A DNA stretch of 23,130 nt from positions 1 through 23,130 of the forward strand of contig JALOAS010000049.1 in NCBI GenBank assembly GCA_023228705.1. Reading direction: 5' to 3'. Of this stretch, positions 15,044-23,043 are shown in pieces; positions within the stretch are counted from its first letter, which is position 1; the number at the start of each line of letters is the position of its first letter. Origin of the DNA: Ottowia sp. (lineage in GTDB: Bacteria > Pseudomonadota > Gammaproteobacteria > Burkholderiales > Burkholderiaceae_C). Made by a program: the position numbers and the translations under genes. The notes under the pieces are model-generated. The model ran no database searches and had not been told where the DNA came from. It saw nothing but the letters and a program-made list of their open reading frames with translations.

Positions 15044-16240
15044 TCAGCCCTTGACGTTGACCACCTGCCGCAGCGTGTGCACCACCTCGGTCAGGTCGCC
15101 CTGGTTGGCCATGACCGCGTCGATGTCCTTGTACGCCCCCGGGATTTCGTCGATCACGCCCCTGTCCTTGCGCGAGACCACGCCCTGCGTCTGCTGCCGC
15201 AGGTCGGCCTCGGTGAAGCGGCGCTTGGCCTCGGTCCGGCTCATGCGGCGGCCGGCGCCATGCGCGCTGGAGTGGAAGCTCTCGGGGTTGCCCTTGCCGC
15301 GAACGATGTAGCTGCGCGCGCCCATGCTGCCGGGGACGATGCCCAGGTCGCCCTCGCGGGCGCGGATGGCGCCCTTGCGCGTGACCCAGACCCGCGCCCC
15401 GTAGTGGAACTCGCGGGCCACGTAGTTGTGGTGGCAGTTCACGGCCTGCGACGTCACCTCGAACGCCGGCAGGTGGCGCGCCATCCCGGCCAGCACCAGC
15501 TCCAGCATGGCCTGCCGGTTGGCAAACGCGTAGTCCTGCGCCCAATCGACGGCTTCGATGTAATCGTCAAAGTGCTTGCTGCCTTCTTCCAGGTACGCCA
15601 GGTCGCGGTCGGGCAGGTGGATGTCATGGCGCTCCATGTCCCGCTTGGCCAGCGCGATGAAGTGACTGGCCAGCGCGTTGCCTATGCCGCGGCTGCCCGA
15701 GTGCAGCATGACCCAGACCCGGTCGCTCTCGTCCAGGCAGACCTCGATGAAGTGGTTGCCCCCGCCCAGCGTGCCCATCTGGTGCGTCCACCTGGAGCGC
15801 CGGCCCATGCGCTTCATCACCTGCGGGTGGCGCTGGATGATGGCGTCCAGCCCCTTCTTGAACGGGCGTGCCGCGTCGGCCAGGACGCGGTCGTCCGGGT
15901 GCTGGGCAAACCCCACCGGCACGTCGCGCGAGATCTGGTCAAAGACCTTTTTCAAGGATCGCTCGTCCAGGTCGCTGGCGGTCAGGGACAGGCGCGCGGC
16001 AACCATGCCGCAGCCTATGTCAACGCCCACCGCCGCCGGAATGATGGCGTTGTCGGTGGCAATGACCGACCCTATGGTTGCGCCCTTGCCCAGGTGGACA
16101 TCGGGCATGGCCGCAACGTGGTTGTGAATGAAGGGCAGCGTGGCGATGTTGGCCAGCTGTTGGCGCGCTTTTTCGTTGATGTCGTCGGTCCAGATCTTGA
16201 CCGGCACGCGCTGCCCGTCAAAAACCTGGTGTACAGGCAT
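15044..16240 (-). CDS. rtcB: RNA-splicing ligase RtcB, 398 aa
   Basis: RtcB joins RNA 3'-phosphate or 2',3'-cyclic phosphate ends to 5'-hydroxyl ends using GTP and Mn2+, in RNA repair. All key residues are present, numbered from the chosen start: metal-binding Cys77 in GVDIGCGM, His163 in GGGNHFIEV, His180 in MLHSGSRG, CHHNY (269-273), and the guanylylated His327 in SSAHGAGR. The frame is open to an ATG at 16279, but the ATG at 16240 has an AGGAGG site 10 nt upstream and a promoter-like region overlaps the upstream ATG, so the shorter form is chosen; it is close to the 408 aa of the E. coli enzyme. No RtcA cyclase or RtcR sigma-54 activator gene is adjacent, unlike the E. coli operon. A DMT transporter gene follows after 21 bp. 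Confidence 0.96.
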   Translation of the reverse strand: MPVHQVFDGQRVPVKIWTDDINEKARQQLANIATLPFIHNHVAAMPDVHLGKGATIGSVIATDNAIIPAAVGVDIGCGMVAARLSLTASDLDERSLKKVFDQISRDVPVGFAQHPDDRVLADAARPFKKGLDAIIQRHPQVMKRMGRRSRWTHQMGTLGGGNHFIEVCLDESDRVWVMLHSGSRGIGNALASHFIALAKRDMERHDIHLPDRDLAYLEEGSKHFDDYIEAVDWAQDYAFANRQAMLELVLAGMARHLPAFEVTSQAVNCHHNYVAREFHYGARVWVTRKGAIRAREGDLGIVPGSMGARSYIVRGKGNPESFHSSAHGAGRRMSRTEAKRRFTEADLRQQTQGVVSRKDRGVIDEIPGAYKDIDAVMANQGDLTEVVHTLRQVVNVKG

Positions 16241-16277
16241 CCTCAATTTTCCTCCTGTGCGCTGAGTGGCGTCATTC

Positions 16278-16320
16278 ATATGTTCATATATACATATCGG
16301 GCGCTATTTTGTTACTTCAA
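16278..16320 (-). promoter_or_regulatory. AT-rich promoter-like region of rtcB with a dyad
   Basis: On the minus strand a TTGAAG -35 (16315-16320) and a TATGTA -10 (16291-16296) are separated by 18 bp. The -10 lies within the inverted repeat ATATGT-N8-ACATAT (16278-16297), an AT-rich island in otherwise GC-rich DNA. Transcription would start about 45 nt before the ATG at 16240, which supports that start. There is no visible sigma-54 type -24/-12 element, so control probably differs from the RtcR-driven operon of E. coli. Confidence 0.5.
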
Positions 16321-16366
16321 CCGCAACGGCCGGTTGCGCGCTGCGCAAGCAGCAGCCGCGGCCCGC

Positions 16367-17194
16367 TCAATGAGGCGCGCCGGCGCGGCGGCGCACGCTG
16401 CAACGGGTGGCCTCAAGCAGCGCCGGGAACGCGTCGGACATGAAAAACGCGTATTCCACCGCGCGCTGGCGGCCGATGGCGTCGCCTGGCTCCGCCTCCG
16501 TGGCCGGGTGGCACATGAGCAGCCCGCCGTCGGGCAGCGCCTGCAACCAGCGCCGCACGCGCGCACCGTACGCCGCGGCATCCGGCGCGTCAAAGCCGTA
16601 GACGCCGGCAAAGCCTGCGTTGCAGCGCATACTGGCGCCGCGCCACAGTCGCGTCGCCGCCCGGCCACCCAGCAACGCCACCAGCGCGGCCTTGGGCTGC
16701 CTGGCCAGCCCGCCGGCGGGAACGGTCGAGCGCAGCCACGGCATCTGGCACGCAAGGTAGCGGGACCGCAGCTCGGATAGCAACGCGCCGCGCACGCCGG
16801 GCAGCTGGTGCACGTGCTGGTGGCCATCGATGAAGTCGGGCGGTGTTCCCAGCGCGTCCTCGAACGCATCCAGCTGCCTGCGCCAGGCGTCGCGCAGCGC
16901 GCCGGGCGCGAGCTGGCGCGTGTAGCTGCTGACAATGACCCGCTTGAGCCCGCGCACCGCCACGGCGCCGCCATGGCTCTCGGTCAGGTTGAAATGCAGC
17001 CCCACTTCCAGCACGGAGCGCAGCGGCCGCAGCGCCGCCGCAGCGGCCGGCCAGCGCGGCGACGTGCTCATGCACGTGGTGGCCGAGAGGCGTGCGCGGC
17101 GGGCAAGCAGCAGCACCGCCTGGTCGACCTGCGGGCTCAGCGCGTAGTCATCGGCGCAGACCGTGATTTCGCGCGCGGGCCGCTGGCTGTTCAT
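16367..17194 (-). CDS. YdjC/ChbG-family carbohydrate deacetylase (NaxD/LgmC-like), 275 aa
   Basis: This belongs to the YdjC/HpnK/ChbG family of metal-dependent N-deacetylases. The metal-site aspartates are in CADDYALS (Asp15, Asp16), His67 is in VGLHFNLTE, and the DGHQHVHQLPG motif (123-133) supplies the paired histidines. The gene closes a four-gene operon, beginning 1 bp after the GtrA gene stop. In Francisella, NaxD deacetylates undecaprenyl-phosphate-GalNAc before transfer to lipid A, and Bordetella LgmC does the analogous step with GlcNAc; the same role is inferred here. The frame is open to 17359, but the upstream part overlaps the GtrA gene and has a different character, so the ATG at 17194 is used. 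Hopanoid-associated HpnK is the main alternative, but no hopanoid genes are nearby. Confidence 0.88.
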   Translation of the reverse strand: MNSQRPAREITVCADDYALSPQVDQAVLLLARRARLSATTCMSTSPRWPAAAAALRPLRSVLEVGLHFNLTESHGGAVAVRGLKRVIVSSYTRQLAPGALRDAWRRQLDAFEDALGTPPDFIDGHQHVHQLPGVRGALLSELRSRYLACQMPWLRSTVPAGGLARQPKAALVALLGGRAATRLWRGASMRCNAGFAGVYGFDAPDAAAYGARVRRWLQALPDGGLLMCHPATEAEPGDAIGRQRAVEYAFFMSDAFPALLEATRCSVRRRAGAPH

Positions 17195-17195
17195 G

Positions 17196-17606
17196 TCAGC
17201 CCGGAAGGCGCGGGCGAAACGCCCAGAACTTGCTTGACAGGAACGTTCCGGCCGCCACCAGCAACAGGATTCCGGCCTGACTCCAGAAGTAATGCCAGTG
17301 CAGCCAGTCCAGCGCCAGCCAGTACAGCAGCTCGTTGACGGCAAACGACGTGCTGGCAACCGCGAGGAAACGCCACAGGCTGGGCCATCCGCGTGCCTGC
17401 GCCGCGCCGAAGGTCAAGCGGGCATGGCCCTGGTAGCTGACGACAAAGGCCACCGCAAACGCGAGCACGTTGGCCACAAGCGGTGCCATCCCCGCGCCGG
17501 CCACCAGCACCAGCACGCAGGCCAGGTGCGTGGCCGCAGCGGCTGCGCCCACCAGCCCGAACTGCAGCAGCTGCGGCAATGCGCGCACCCGCGCCAGGCC
17601 GGTCAT
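17196..17606 (-). CDS. GtrA family membrane protein (predicted polyprenyl-phosphate-sugar flippase), 136 aa
   Basis: This is a small four-helix membrane protein of the GtrA family. The first helix begins LLQFGLVGAAAAATHLACV, a typical start, and the C-terminus KFWAFRP is the usual GtrA ending. GtrA proteins are thought to flip undecaprenyl-phosphate-linked monosaccharides to the periplasmic face. The gene overlaps the glycosyltransferase gene by 4 bp (ATGA) and is followed after 1 bp by the deacetylase gene, so translation is probably coupled. In classical Arn operons this step is assigned to ArnE/ArnF; here GtrA takes their place. Confidence 0.9.
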   Translation of the reverse strand: MTGLARVRALPQLLQFGLVGAAAAATHLACVLVLVAGAGMAPLVANVLAFAVAFVVSYQGHARLTFGAAQARGWPSLWRFLAVASTSFAVNELLYWLALDWLHWHYFWSQAGILLLVAAGTFLSSKFWAFRPRLPG

Positions 17607-18598
17607 TCGGCGTCGCGCCAGGGGCTGTGGTCTTCATCGCGGGCAACGATGTACGTGGGGCGCTGCTTGACTTCGTCGTAGATCTTGCCGATGTACTCGC
17701 CCAGCACGCCAATGGAGATCAATTGCACGCCGGAAAACAGCATGATCGCCACGGCCAGCGTGGGCCAGCCGGCCAGGTCACCGCCAAAAAGCAGCGTGCG
17801 GACCACGATCCACAACCCGTACCCGATGGCAAGCACCGCAATGCCGCCGCCCAGCAGACCGAGCAGCCGCAGCGGCAGCGTGGTGAATGACGTGAGGCCC
17901 AGCAAGGCCAGCGAGCCGAGCCGGCGCAGGTTGAATCTGGACGTGCCGGCGGCACGCGGCTCCGGAACAAAGGGCAGCGCGGCGGTGCGGAAGCCGACCC
18001 AGGCGTACAAGCCCTTCATGAAGCGGTTGCGCTCGGGCAGCTCGCGCAGCGCATCGACCACCTTGCGGTCCATCCAGCGGAAATCACCTGCGTTTGGCGG
18101 GATGCGGACGCGGTTGCCGGCGTTGAGCAGCTTGTAGAACAAGTCAATGCCCAGGCGCTTGACGCTGCTTTGATCGCCGCGGTCGGCAATGACGCCGTAA
18201 ATCATGTCGTACCCAACCTGCCACAGCTCGTGCATTTGCTGCAGCAGCTCCAGCGGATGCTGGAAATCGGCGTCGACGAGGACCACCGCGTTGCCCCGCG
18301 CGCGGTCTATCCCGGCGGACAGCGCCGCTTCCTTGCCAAAGTTGCGCGACAACACCACGTAGCGCAGCGGCAGCTCCGCCGCGAGCTGTCGCGCCACGGC
18401 CTGCGTTTCATCCTGGCTGCCATCGTCAACGAGCACCAGTTCGAAATCCGGGGTGATGGACCGCGCGGCATCGGCCAGCGCGTGCAGGAAGAATGCGAGG
18501 TTGGCTGCCTCGTTGTACGCGGGGACGACGCAGCTGAGCTTCAGCGGCGGACGTGGCGGCACGCCATCACCGACCGGCCCGGCGGCCATCTCAGTCAT
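17603..18598 (-). CDS. Family 2 polyprenyl-phosphate glycosyltransferase (GtrB/ArnC/LgmA-like), 331 aa
   Basis: This is a cytoplasmic-face GT-A enzyme predicted to load a sugar from a nucleotide sugar onto undecaprenyl phosphate. The nucleotide-binding start CVVPAYNEAANL (23-34), LVLVDDGSQDET (54-65) and the metal-binding DAD in LVDADFQHP are all present. Two C-terminal membrane helices (LRLLGLLGGGIAVLAIGYGL and VAIMLFSGVQLISIGVLG) and the GEYIGKIYDEVKQRP tail are typical of GtrB/ArnC enzymes. The gene overlaps the ArnT-like gene upstream by 4 bp and the GtrA gene downstream by 4 bp. The linked deacetylase suggests the sugar is an N-acetylhexosamine; ArnC-type aminoarabinose use is less likely because no ArnA/ArnB genes are present. 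Confidence 0.92.
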   Translation of the reverse strand: MTEMAAGPVGDGVPPRPPLKLSCVVPAYNEAANLAFFLHALADAARSITPDFELVLVDDGSQDETQAVARQLAAELPLRYVVLSRNFGKEAALSAGIDRARGNAVVLVDADFQHPLELLQQMHELWQVGYDMIYGVIADRGDQSSVKRLGIDLFYKLLNAGNRVRIPPNAGDFRWMDRKVVDALRELPERNRFMKGLYAWVGFRTAALPFVPEPRAAGTSRFNLRRLGSLALLGLTSFTTLPLRLLGLLGGGIAVLAIGYGLWIVVRTLLFGGDLAGWPTLAVAIMLFSGVQLISIGVLGEYIGKIYDEVKQRPTYIVARDEDHSPWRDAE

Positions 18599-20247
18599 GA
18601 TGGCGCCGGGCCTGGAGCACTTGCTGACCGGTCTTTGCTTGCATCAATGGGAGGCACGTCAAACACGGCATAGGTAAATGAAACGGGCTTGGGGAAACGC
18701 CAGCCGCTGCGCTGCACGGCCAGCAGGTGCTCGGTATCGGGCAAGCCACGCGCCCGCAGCCAAGCGCGGGCTTCCTGCTCGCATGGCGTCACCGTGGCGC
18801 CAGCACTGGGCCCGCGCGGACACAGCAGCAAACCCTGGTTCTGCTGCCAGTGCCCTGCGGCACCGTACACGCGCGCCTGCGGGCCGTCCGGGACGCCCGG
18901 CAGCGTGCGCAGCCGCGGCTGCACGTAAAACGACAGCATGGCATTTTCTGCCCACGCGCCGCCCACCCATTGCAGCGTCTGGCCCGGGTGGCGCGCATGC
19001 CATGCACGCAGGATCTCCTCTGCCGCCAGCCGCGTGGGTCGATAGTAGCGCAAATTGCCCGATTCGGCACGCACCGCGATCAGCACGGCGCCCAGCACGA
19101 GCACGACGCCCAGCAACGGCCACCACAGCTTGCGGAACCACATGAGCACGTCTGCCGTGGCCACCGGACTGAGCCGGTCCAGGTTGCGCAGCCACAGCAG
19201 CGCAAACGCGTATCCGATGGGAATCGCCCACGGGGTGGACAGCTCGACCACAGCCGCCAGGCCAAAGCCCAGCGCCAGCGCCCACGGCGTGAAGGCCAGC
19301 CAGAACAGCACGTCGCCCGCGCCGTGCGGCCGCCAGCTTGCCACAAGGAAGCGCGGCGCGGTTTGCGCCAGCGTGGCGCCAGTCTGCCGTGCGTGCCGGG
19401 CGGCCCAGATCAGGCAGGTGAGCAGCCAGGCCGGCAGCCAGTAGAACAGCGGCGCCAGCGCAAAGCGCAGCAGATGCGACCAGTCACGCCCTTTGCCGCC
19501 CTGCTCCATGGCGTATTCAAGCGTGGGCCAGCCATGCGCAGCCAGCCATGCCAGATGCGGCAGCAACGCCAGCCCGAACACCAGCAGCGCGAGGTAGGGC
19601 CGCGGCGTGCGCAACCAGGCGCGGCCTTGCGGATGCAACAACGTGGGAACCAGGAATCCGGCCAGCAGCAGGCCACTGAAGTACTTGGCCAGCACGCAGG
19701 CCGCCGCGACCAACCCCAGCAAGATGCTGAGCAGCGCGCCGCGTGCGCCGCGCTCCTGCCAGCTGGCCAGCAGCAGCGCAGCGGCCCACGGCCACAACGA
19801 CAGCAGCTGCGTGTTGGCGTTGAACTTGCCGGCCATGTTGGTGTAGGGGATGGACCAGAGCAGCAGCAAGGCACCCCAGTCGGCGAGTGCGTGCAGGCCC
19901 AGCCGCCTGCCCAGCGCACGAACGCCCCACAGACCCACCAGCACGTTGGCATACGAGAGCAGCCGGTACGCGCCGTCGGACTGCGGCATGACGGAGAACC
20001 AGATCCCCACCACCCAGGAAAACAGCGGCGGGTGCTTGTGCGTGCCCCAGGCCAGCGGCCACGACCATGCATAGTTCTCCAGCATGTCGTGGTAGCGGTC
20101 CAGGTTGCCGCTGTACCAGGTGGTCAGGAGCGCCCAGGCCAGGCAAACCGCCGCCATCCGCCACAGCGTTGACGCCGGCGTTTCGGCCCATGCGCTGCGG
20201 CGCGAACGCATCGGGCGCGTCTGGTTTGCTGACAGCGAAGTCTGCAT
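18595..20247 (-). CDS. ArnT-like GT-C glycosyltransferase (GT39/GT83 type, LgmB/FlmK-like), 550 aa
   Basis: This is a multi-spanning GT-C transferase of the ArnT/PMT type, expected to move a sugar from undecaprenyl phosphate to an envelope lipid on the periplasmic side. After the first helix the acidic loop reads YSGNLDRYHDMLENYAW, with the conserved aspartates, and THKHPPLFSWVVG carries the His-Lys-His-Pro-Pro motif typical of this family. About 11-12 hydrophobic segments precede a soluble C-terminal part of roughly 150 residues. The length of 550 aa equals that of ArnT. The frame is open to 20901, but the upstream part overlaps the promoter and coding region of the divergent oxidoreductase gene, so the ATG at 20247 is used even though its ribosome binding site is weak. 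It is the first gene of the four-gene operon. Confidence 0.9.
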   Translation of the reverse strand: MQTSLSANQTRPMRSRRSAWAETPASTLWRMAAVCLAWALLTTWYSGNLDRYHDMLENYAWSWPLAWGTHKHPPLFSWVVGIWFSVMPQSDGAYRLLSYANVLVGLWGVRALGRRLGLHALADWGALLLLWSIPYTNMAGKFNANTQLLSLWPWAAALLLASWQERGARGALLSILLGLVAAACVLAKYFSGLLLAGFLVPTLLHPQGRAWLRTPRPYLALLVFGLALLPHLAWLAAHGWPTLEYAMEQGGKGRDWSHLLRFALAPLFYWLPAWLLTCLIWAARHARQTGATLAQTAPRFLVASWRPHGAGDVLFWLAFTPWALALGFGLAAVVELSTPWAIPIGYAFALLWLRNLDRLSPVATADVLMWFRKLWWPLLGVVLVLGAVLIAVRAESGNLRYYRPTRLAAEEILRAWHARHPGQTLQWVGGAWAENAMLSFYVQPRLRTLPGVPDGPQARVYGAAGHWQQNQGLLLCPRGPSAGATVTPCEQEARAWLRARGLPDTEHLLAVQRSGWRFPKPVSFTYAVFDVPPIDASKDRSASAPGPAPS

Positions 20248-20280
20248 CACAGCGTAGTGTAAATGGGTCGCCAGCTGCCT

Positions 20281-20313
20281 GTTGCATGCAAAAGACTGCG
20301 GTATGCTTGCAAC
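20281..20313. promoter_or_regulatory. Imperfect dyad in the ArnT-like / oxidoreductase divergent region
   Basis: GTTGCATGC (20281-20289) and GCTTGCAAC (20305-20313) form an inverted repeat with one mismatch and a 15-nt spacer. It lies 34 bp upstream of the start of the four-gene operon, in the 201-bp region shared with the divergent oxidoreductase gene. It may be an operator for the envelope-modification operon. Confidence 0.3.
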
Positions 20314-20408
20314 GGACGCCGGCAGGCGCCTGTCTCGCCTGAGTCCAGGCTGACGCTGACCCGATGCGGCGACCGCCAGGGGCCGGCAACAATCCTGTTT
20401 ATGCATGG

Positions 20409-20424
20409 GCACGGCGCGCCGTGC
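20409..20424. promoter_or_regulatory. Perfect 16-bp palindrome upstream of the quinone oxidoreductase gene
   Basis: GCACGGCGCGCCGTGC is perfectly self-complementary over 16 bp and ends 24 bp before the GTG start at 20449. It lies between any promoter and the ribosome binding site, a position that suits a repressor operator. It could also be a chance product of GC-rich sequence. Confidence 0.35.
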
Positions 20425-20448
20425 ACGGCCAGCAAGAGGAGCAACCAC

Positions 20449-21450
20449 GTGTCTGAACCCAGCGGTCGTTTCATCATTTCCGCCTTTGGCGAGCCGGACG
20501 TCCTGCAATGGCAGGCCCTGCCCGAGCTGGCGCCGCAGGCCGGCGAAGTCGCGATCCGGCACGAAGCCATCGGCGTCAACTACATCGACATCTACCACCG
20601 CAAGGGGATCTACGGCAGGCCGTTGGCGCTGCCAAGCGGTCTGGGCGTTGAAGGTGCTGGCGTGGTGACCGCCGTGGGCGCCGACGTGACCGACTTCGCC
20701 GTGGGCGACCGGGTGGCGTACGTGGGCGGAGCACCCGGCGCGTACGGCACGGCGCGGTGCATTGCCGCGGCGCGCGTGGTGCCGGTCCCCGATGGCGTGA
20801 GCAGCCAGACCGCGGCGGCGGTGATCTTCAAGGGATTGACGGTCGAGTACCTGATCCGCCGCTGCCGTCGCATCGGCGTGGACGACATCGTCTTGTGGCA
20901 TGCAGCCGCAGGCGGCGTGGGTTCACTTGCCGTGCAGTGGCTGGCGCATGTGGGCGCCAGTGTGATCGGCACCGTCGGCAGCGACGACAAGGCCAAGCGC
21001 GCGCGCCGCCTGGGCTGCACGTGGACCATCAACTACAGCAACGAGCCGGTCCTGGAGCGCGTGCTGGAAATCACCAGCGGCCGCGGCGTCGACGTGGTCT
21101 ACGACTCGGTGGGCCAGAGCACGATCGCAGACTCCATCCGGGCGCTGCGGCCGCGCGGCACGCTGGTCTCGTTTGGCGAGTCGTCCGGACCGGTCGCGCC
21201 CATTGCGCCGGCCACACTGGGCGCGCAGGGCTCCGTTTACTTTGTGCGGCCGTCAATTGCGCACTACACCGCCGACCGCACCGAGCTGCTTGCCGCAGCG
21301 CGCGACGTGTTCGGCATGGTCGAGCGCGGCAGCATATCGGTGGACGCGCCGACGGTCTACCCGCTGCGCGAGGCAGCGCAGGCGCAGCGCGACCTGGAAA
21401 GCCGCAAGACGCAGGGTTCGGTCATCCTGGTGCCCGAAGGCAGCGGCTGA
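20449..21450 (+). CDS. Zinc-independent quinone oxidoreductase (MDR family), 333 aa
   Basis: This is an NADPH:quinone reductase-like enzyme of the medium-chain dehydrogenase/reductase superfamily, probably cytosolic. The family motif NYIDIYHRKGIYGRPLALP (44-62), the segment LGVEGAGVV (65-73) and the nucleotide-binding loop AAAGGVGSLAVQ (152-163) are clear. Zinc-ligand cysteines of alcohol dehydrogenases are absent, as expected for QOR/zeta-crystallin proteins. The frame is open to 20263, but the GTG at 20449 has an AGAGGAG site 8 nt upstream and begins where the family begins. It is divergent from the four-gene operon and is followed by the aldehyde dehydrogenase gene after 135 bp. A role in quinone or reactive-carbonyl detoxification is likely but unproven. 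Confidence 0.92.
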   Translation: MSEPSGRFIISAFGEPDVLQWQALPELAPQAGEVAIRHEAIGVNYIDIYHRKGIYGRPLALPSGLGVEGAGVVTAVGADVTDFAVGDRVAYVGGAPGAYGTARCIAAARVVPVPDGVSSQTAAAVIFKGLTVEYLIRRCRRIGVDDIVLWHAAAGGVGSLAVQWLAHVGASVIGTVGSDDKAKRARRLGCTWTINYSNEPVLERVLEITSGRGVDVVYDSVGQSTIADSIRALRPRGTLVSFGESSGPVAPIAPATLGAQGSVYFVRPSIAHYTADRTELLAAARDVFGMVERGSISVDAPTVYPLREAAQAQRDLESRKTQGSVILVPEGSG

Positions 21451-21585
21451 CACGAGGGGCTCGCTCCGACCCGCAGCAAGACGCCAGCTGCCGCGGCGCT
21501 CGCGATCCATGTGAAAGCACTACACTGACCGCAACGGGGCATCGCGCTGGCTGCGCCGGTCCCCGCTCCAAGAAAGACCGCTGCA

Positions 21586-23043
21586 ATGAACACAAACCCC
21601 CGCACCCCGCACTACCCCGACACCCGCCTGCTGATCAACAACGCGTGGCGGGACGCTGCCGATGGCCGCACGCTGGACGTGCTGAATCCGGCCACCGACG
21701 CCGTGATTGGCCAGGTGGCTTGCGCCAGCCGCGCCGACCTGGACGCGGCGCTTGAAGCGGCGCAGAAAGGTTTTGAGGTCTGGCGGTCCACGTCCACCGT
21801 CAAGCGCCAGCAGATCATGCGCGCCGCAGCCAGCCTGCTGCGCGAGCGGGCCGACACGATTGCCGCGCTCATGACGCAGGAGCAGGGCAAGCCGCTGGCG
21901 CAGGCCCGCGGCGAAGCACGCGCCTGCGCCAACATGATCGAGTGGTTTGCCGACGAGGGCCGGCGTGTTTACGGGCGCATCGTGCCGGGCGCCAACATGG
22001 CCAGTCACCAGATGGTGCTCAAGCAGCCCATAGGTCCGGTGGCCGCGTTCACGCCGTGGAATTTCCCGCTCAACCAGGTCACGCGCAAGATCGGGCCGGC
22101 GCTGGCAACCGGCTGCTCGTTCCTGTGCAAGGCGCCGGAGGAAACACCGGCCTCACCGGCCGCGCTGCTGCAGTGCTTTGTCGACGCCGGCGTGCCGCCG
22201 GGCGTGGTCGGGCTGGTCTACGGCAACCCGGCCGACATCTCCGACCATCTCATCGCGCACCCGGTGATTCGCCTGGTCAGCTTTACGGGCTCGATTGCCG
22301 TGGGCAAGCAGCTTGCGGCCAAGGCCGGCGCGCACATGAAAAGGGTGGTCATGGAGCTGGGCGGGCACTCGCCGGTCATCGTTGCCGAAGACGCCGACGT
22401 GGAACTGGCGGTCCGGCTCACCGGCGGCATGAAGCACCGCAACGCCGGGCAGGTCTGCATTGCGCCGACGCGCTACCTGGTTCATGAATCGCTGGTGCGG
22501 GACTTCGAGCGGGCGTACGTGGCGCTGTCCGAGCAGATCCGCGTGGGCGACGGCATGCAGGAGGACACCGAGCTGGGGCCGCTGGCCAACGAGCGGCGGC
22601 TGCACGCGATGGAGCGCTTTGTCGAGGACATCCGGAGCCGCGGCGGCACCATAGCCACCGGCGGCAAGCGCGTGGGCGACGCTGGCAACTTCTTTGCGCC
22701 GACGCTGGTCACCGACGCACCCATGGACTCGCTGCTGTTCAACGAAGAGCCGTTTGGTCCCATTGCCGGGCTGCGTGCGTTCCAGAACCTGGACGAGGCC
22801 ATTTCCGAAGCCAACCGCCTGCCCTACGGCCTGTCGGCGTACGCATTCACCCGCTCGTTCAAGAACGTGCAGACGCTGTCCGAGCGCGTCGAAGCGGGCA
22901 TGCTGTGGATCAACCAGGCCGCGGCGCCCACCGGCGAGCTGCCCTTTGGCGGCGTCAAGGATTCGGGGCTGGGCACCGAGGGCGGCTGGGAAACACTGGA
23001 AGAGCACGTCATCAGCAAGACGGTGGCCGTCATCGGCATCTGA
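21586..23043 (+). CDS. NAD(P)-dependent succinate-semialdehyde-type dehydrogenase, 485 aa
   Basis: This is an aldehyde dehydrogenase of the GabD type, oxidising a semialdehyde to the acid. The catalytic residues are visible: Asn159 in TPWNFP, Lys182 in LCKAPEE, Glu257 in MELGGHSP and the nucleophile Cys291 in AGQVCIAPTR. The sequence NEEPFGP and the C-terminal PFGGVKDSG region are normal, and the length of 485 aa fits GabD. It is preceded by a purine-rich AAGAAAGA stretch about 7 nt before the ATG. The substrate may be succinate semialdehyde, glutarate semialdehyde or another; the window's class III aminotransferase could produce such a semialdehyde but is 12 kb away, so linkage is weak. A dispersed repeat begins right after the stop codon. 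Confidence 0.92.
   Translation: MNTNPRTPHYPDTRLLINNAWRDAADGRTLDVLNPATDAVIGQVACASRADLDAALEAAQKGFEVWRSTSTVKRQQIMRAAASLLRERADTIAALMTQEQGKPLAQARGEARACANMIEWFADEGRRVYGRIVPGANMASHQMVLKQPIGPVAAFTPWNFPLNQVTRKIGPALATGCSFLCKAPEETPASPAALLQCFVDAGVPPGVVGLVYGNPADISDHLIAHPVIRLVSFTGSIAVGKQLAAKAGAHMKRVVMELGGHSPVIVAEDADVELAVRLTGGMKHRNAGQVCIAPTRYLVHESLVRDFERAYVALSEQIRVGDGMQEDTELGPLANERRLHAMERFVEDIRSRGGTIATGGKRVGDAGNFFAPTLVTDAPMDSLLFNEEPFGPIAGLRAFQNLDEAISEANRLPYGLSAYAFTRSFKNVQTLSERVEAGMLWINQAAAPTGELPFGGVKDSGLGTEGGWETLEEHVISKTVAVIGI

Noticed and set aside
14534..16780. A 748-codon plus-strand open frame opposite the DMT, rtcB and deacetylase genes
   Set aside because: It crosses three real minus-strand genes and their intergenic regions and has shadow-like composition.
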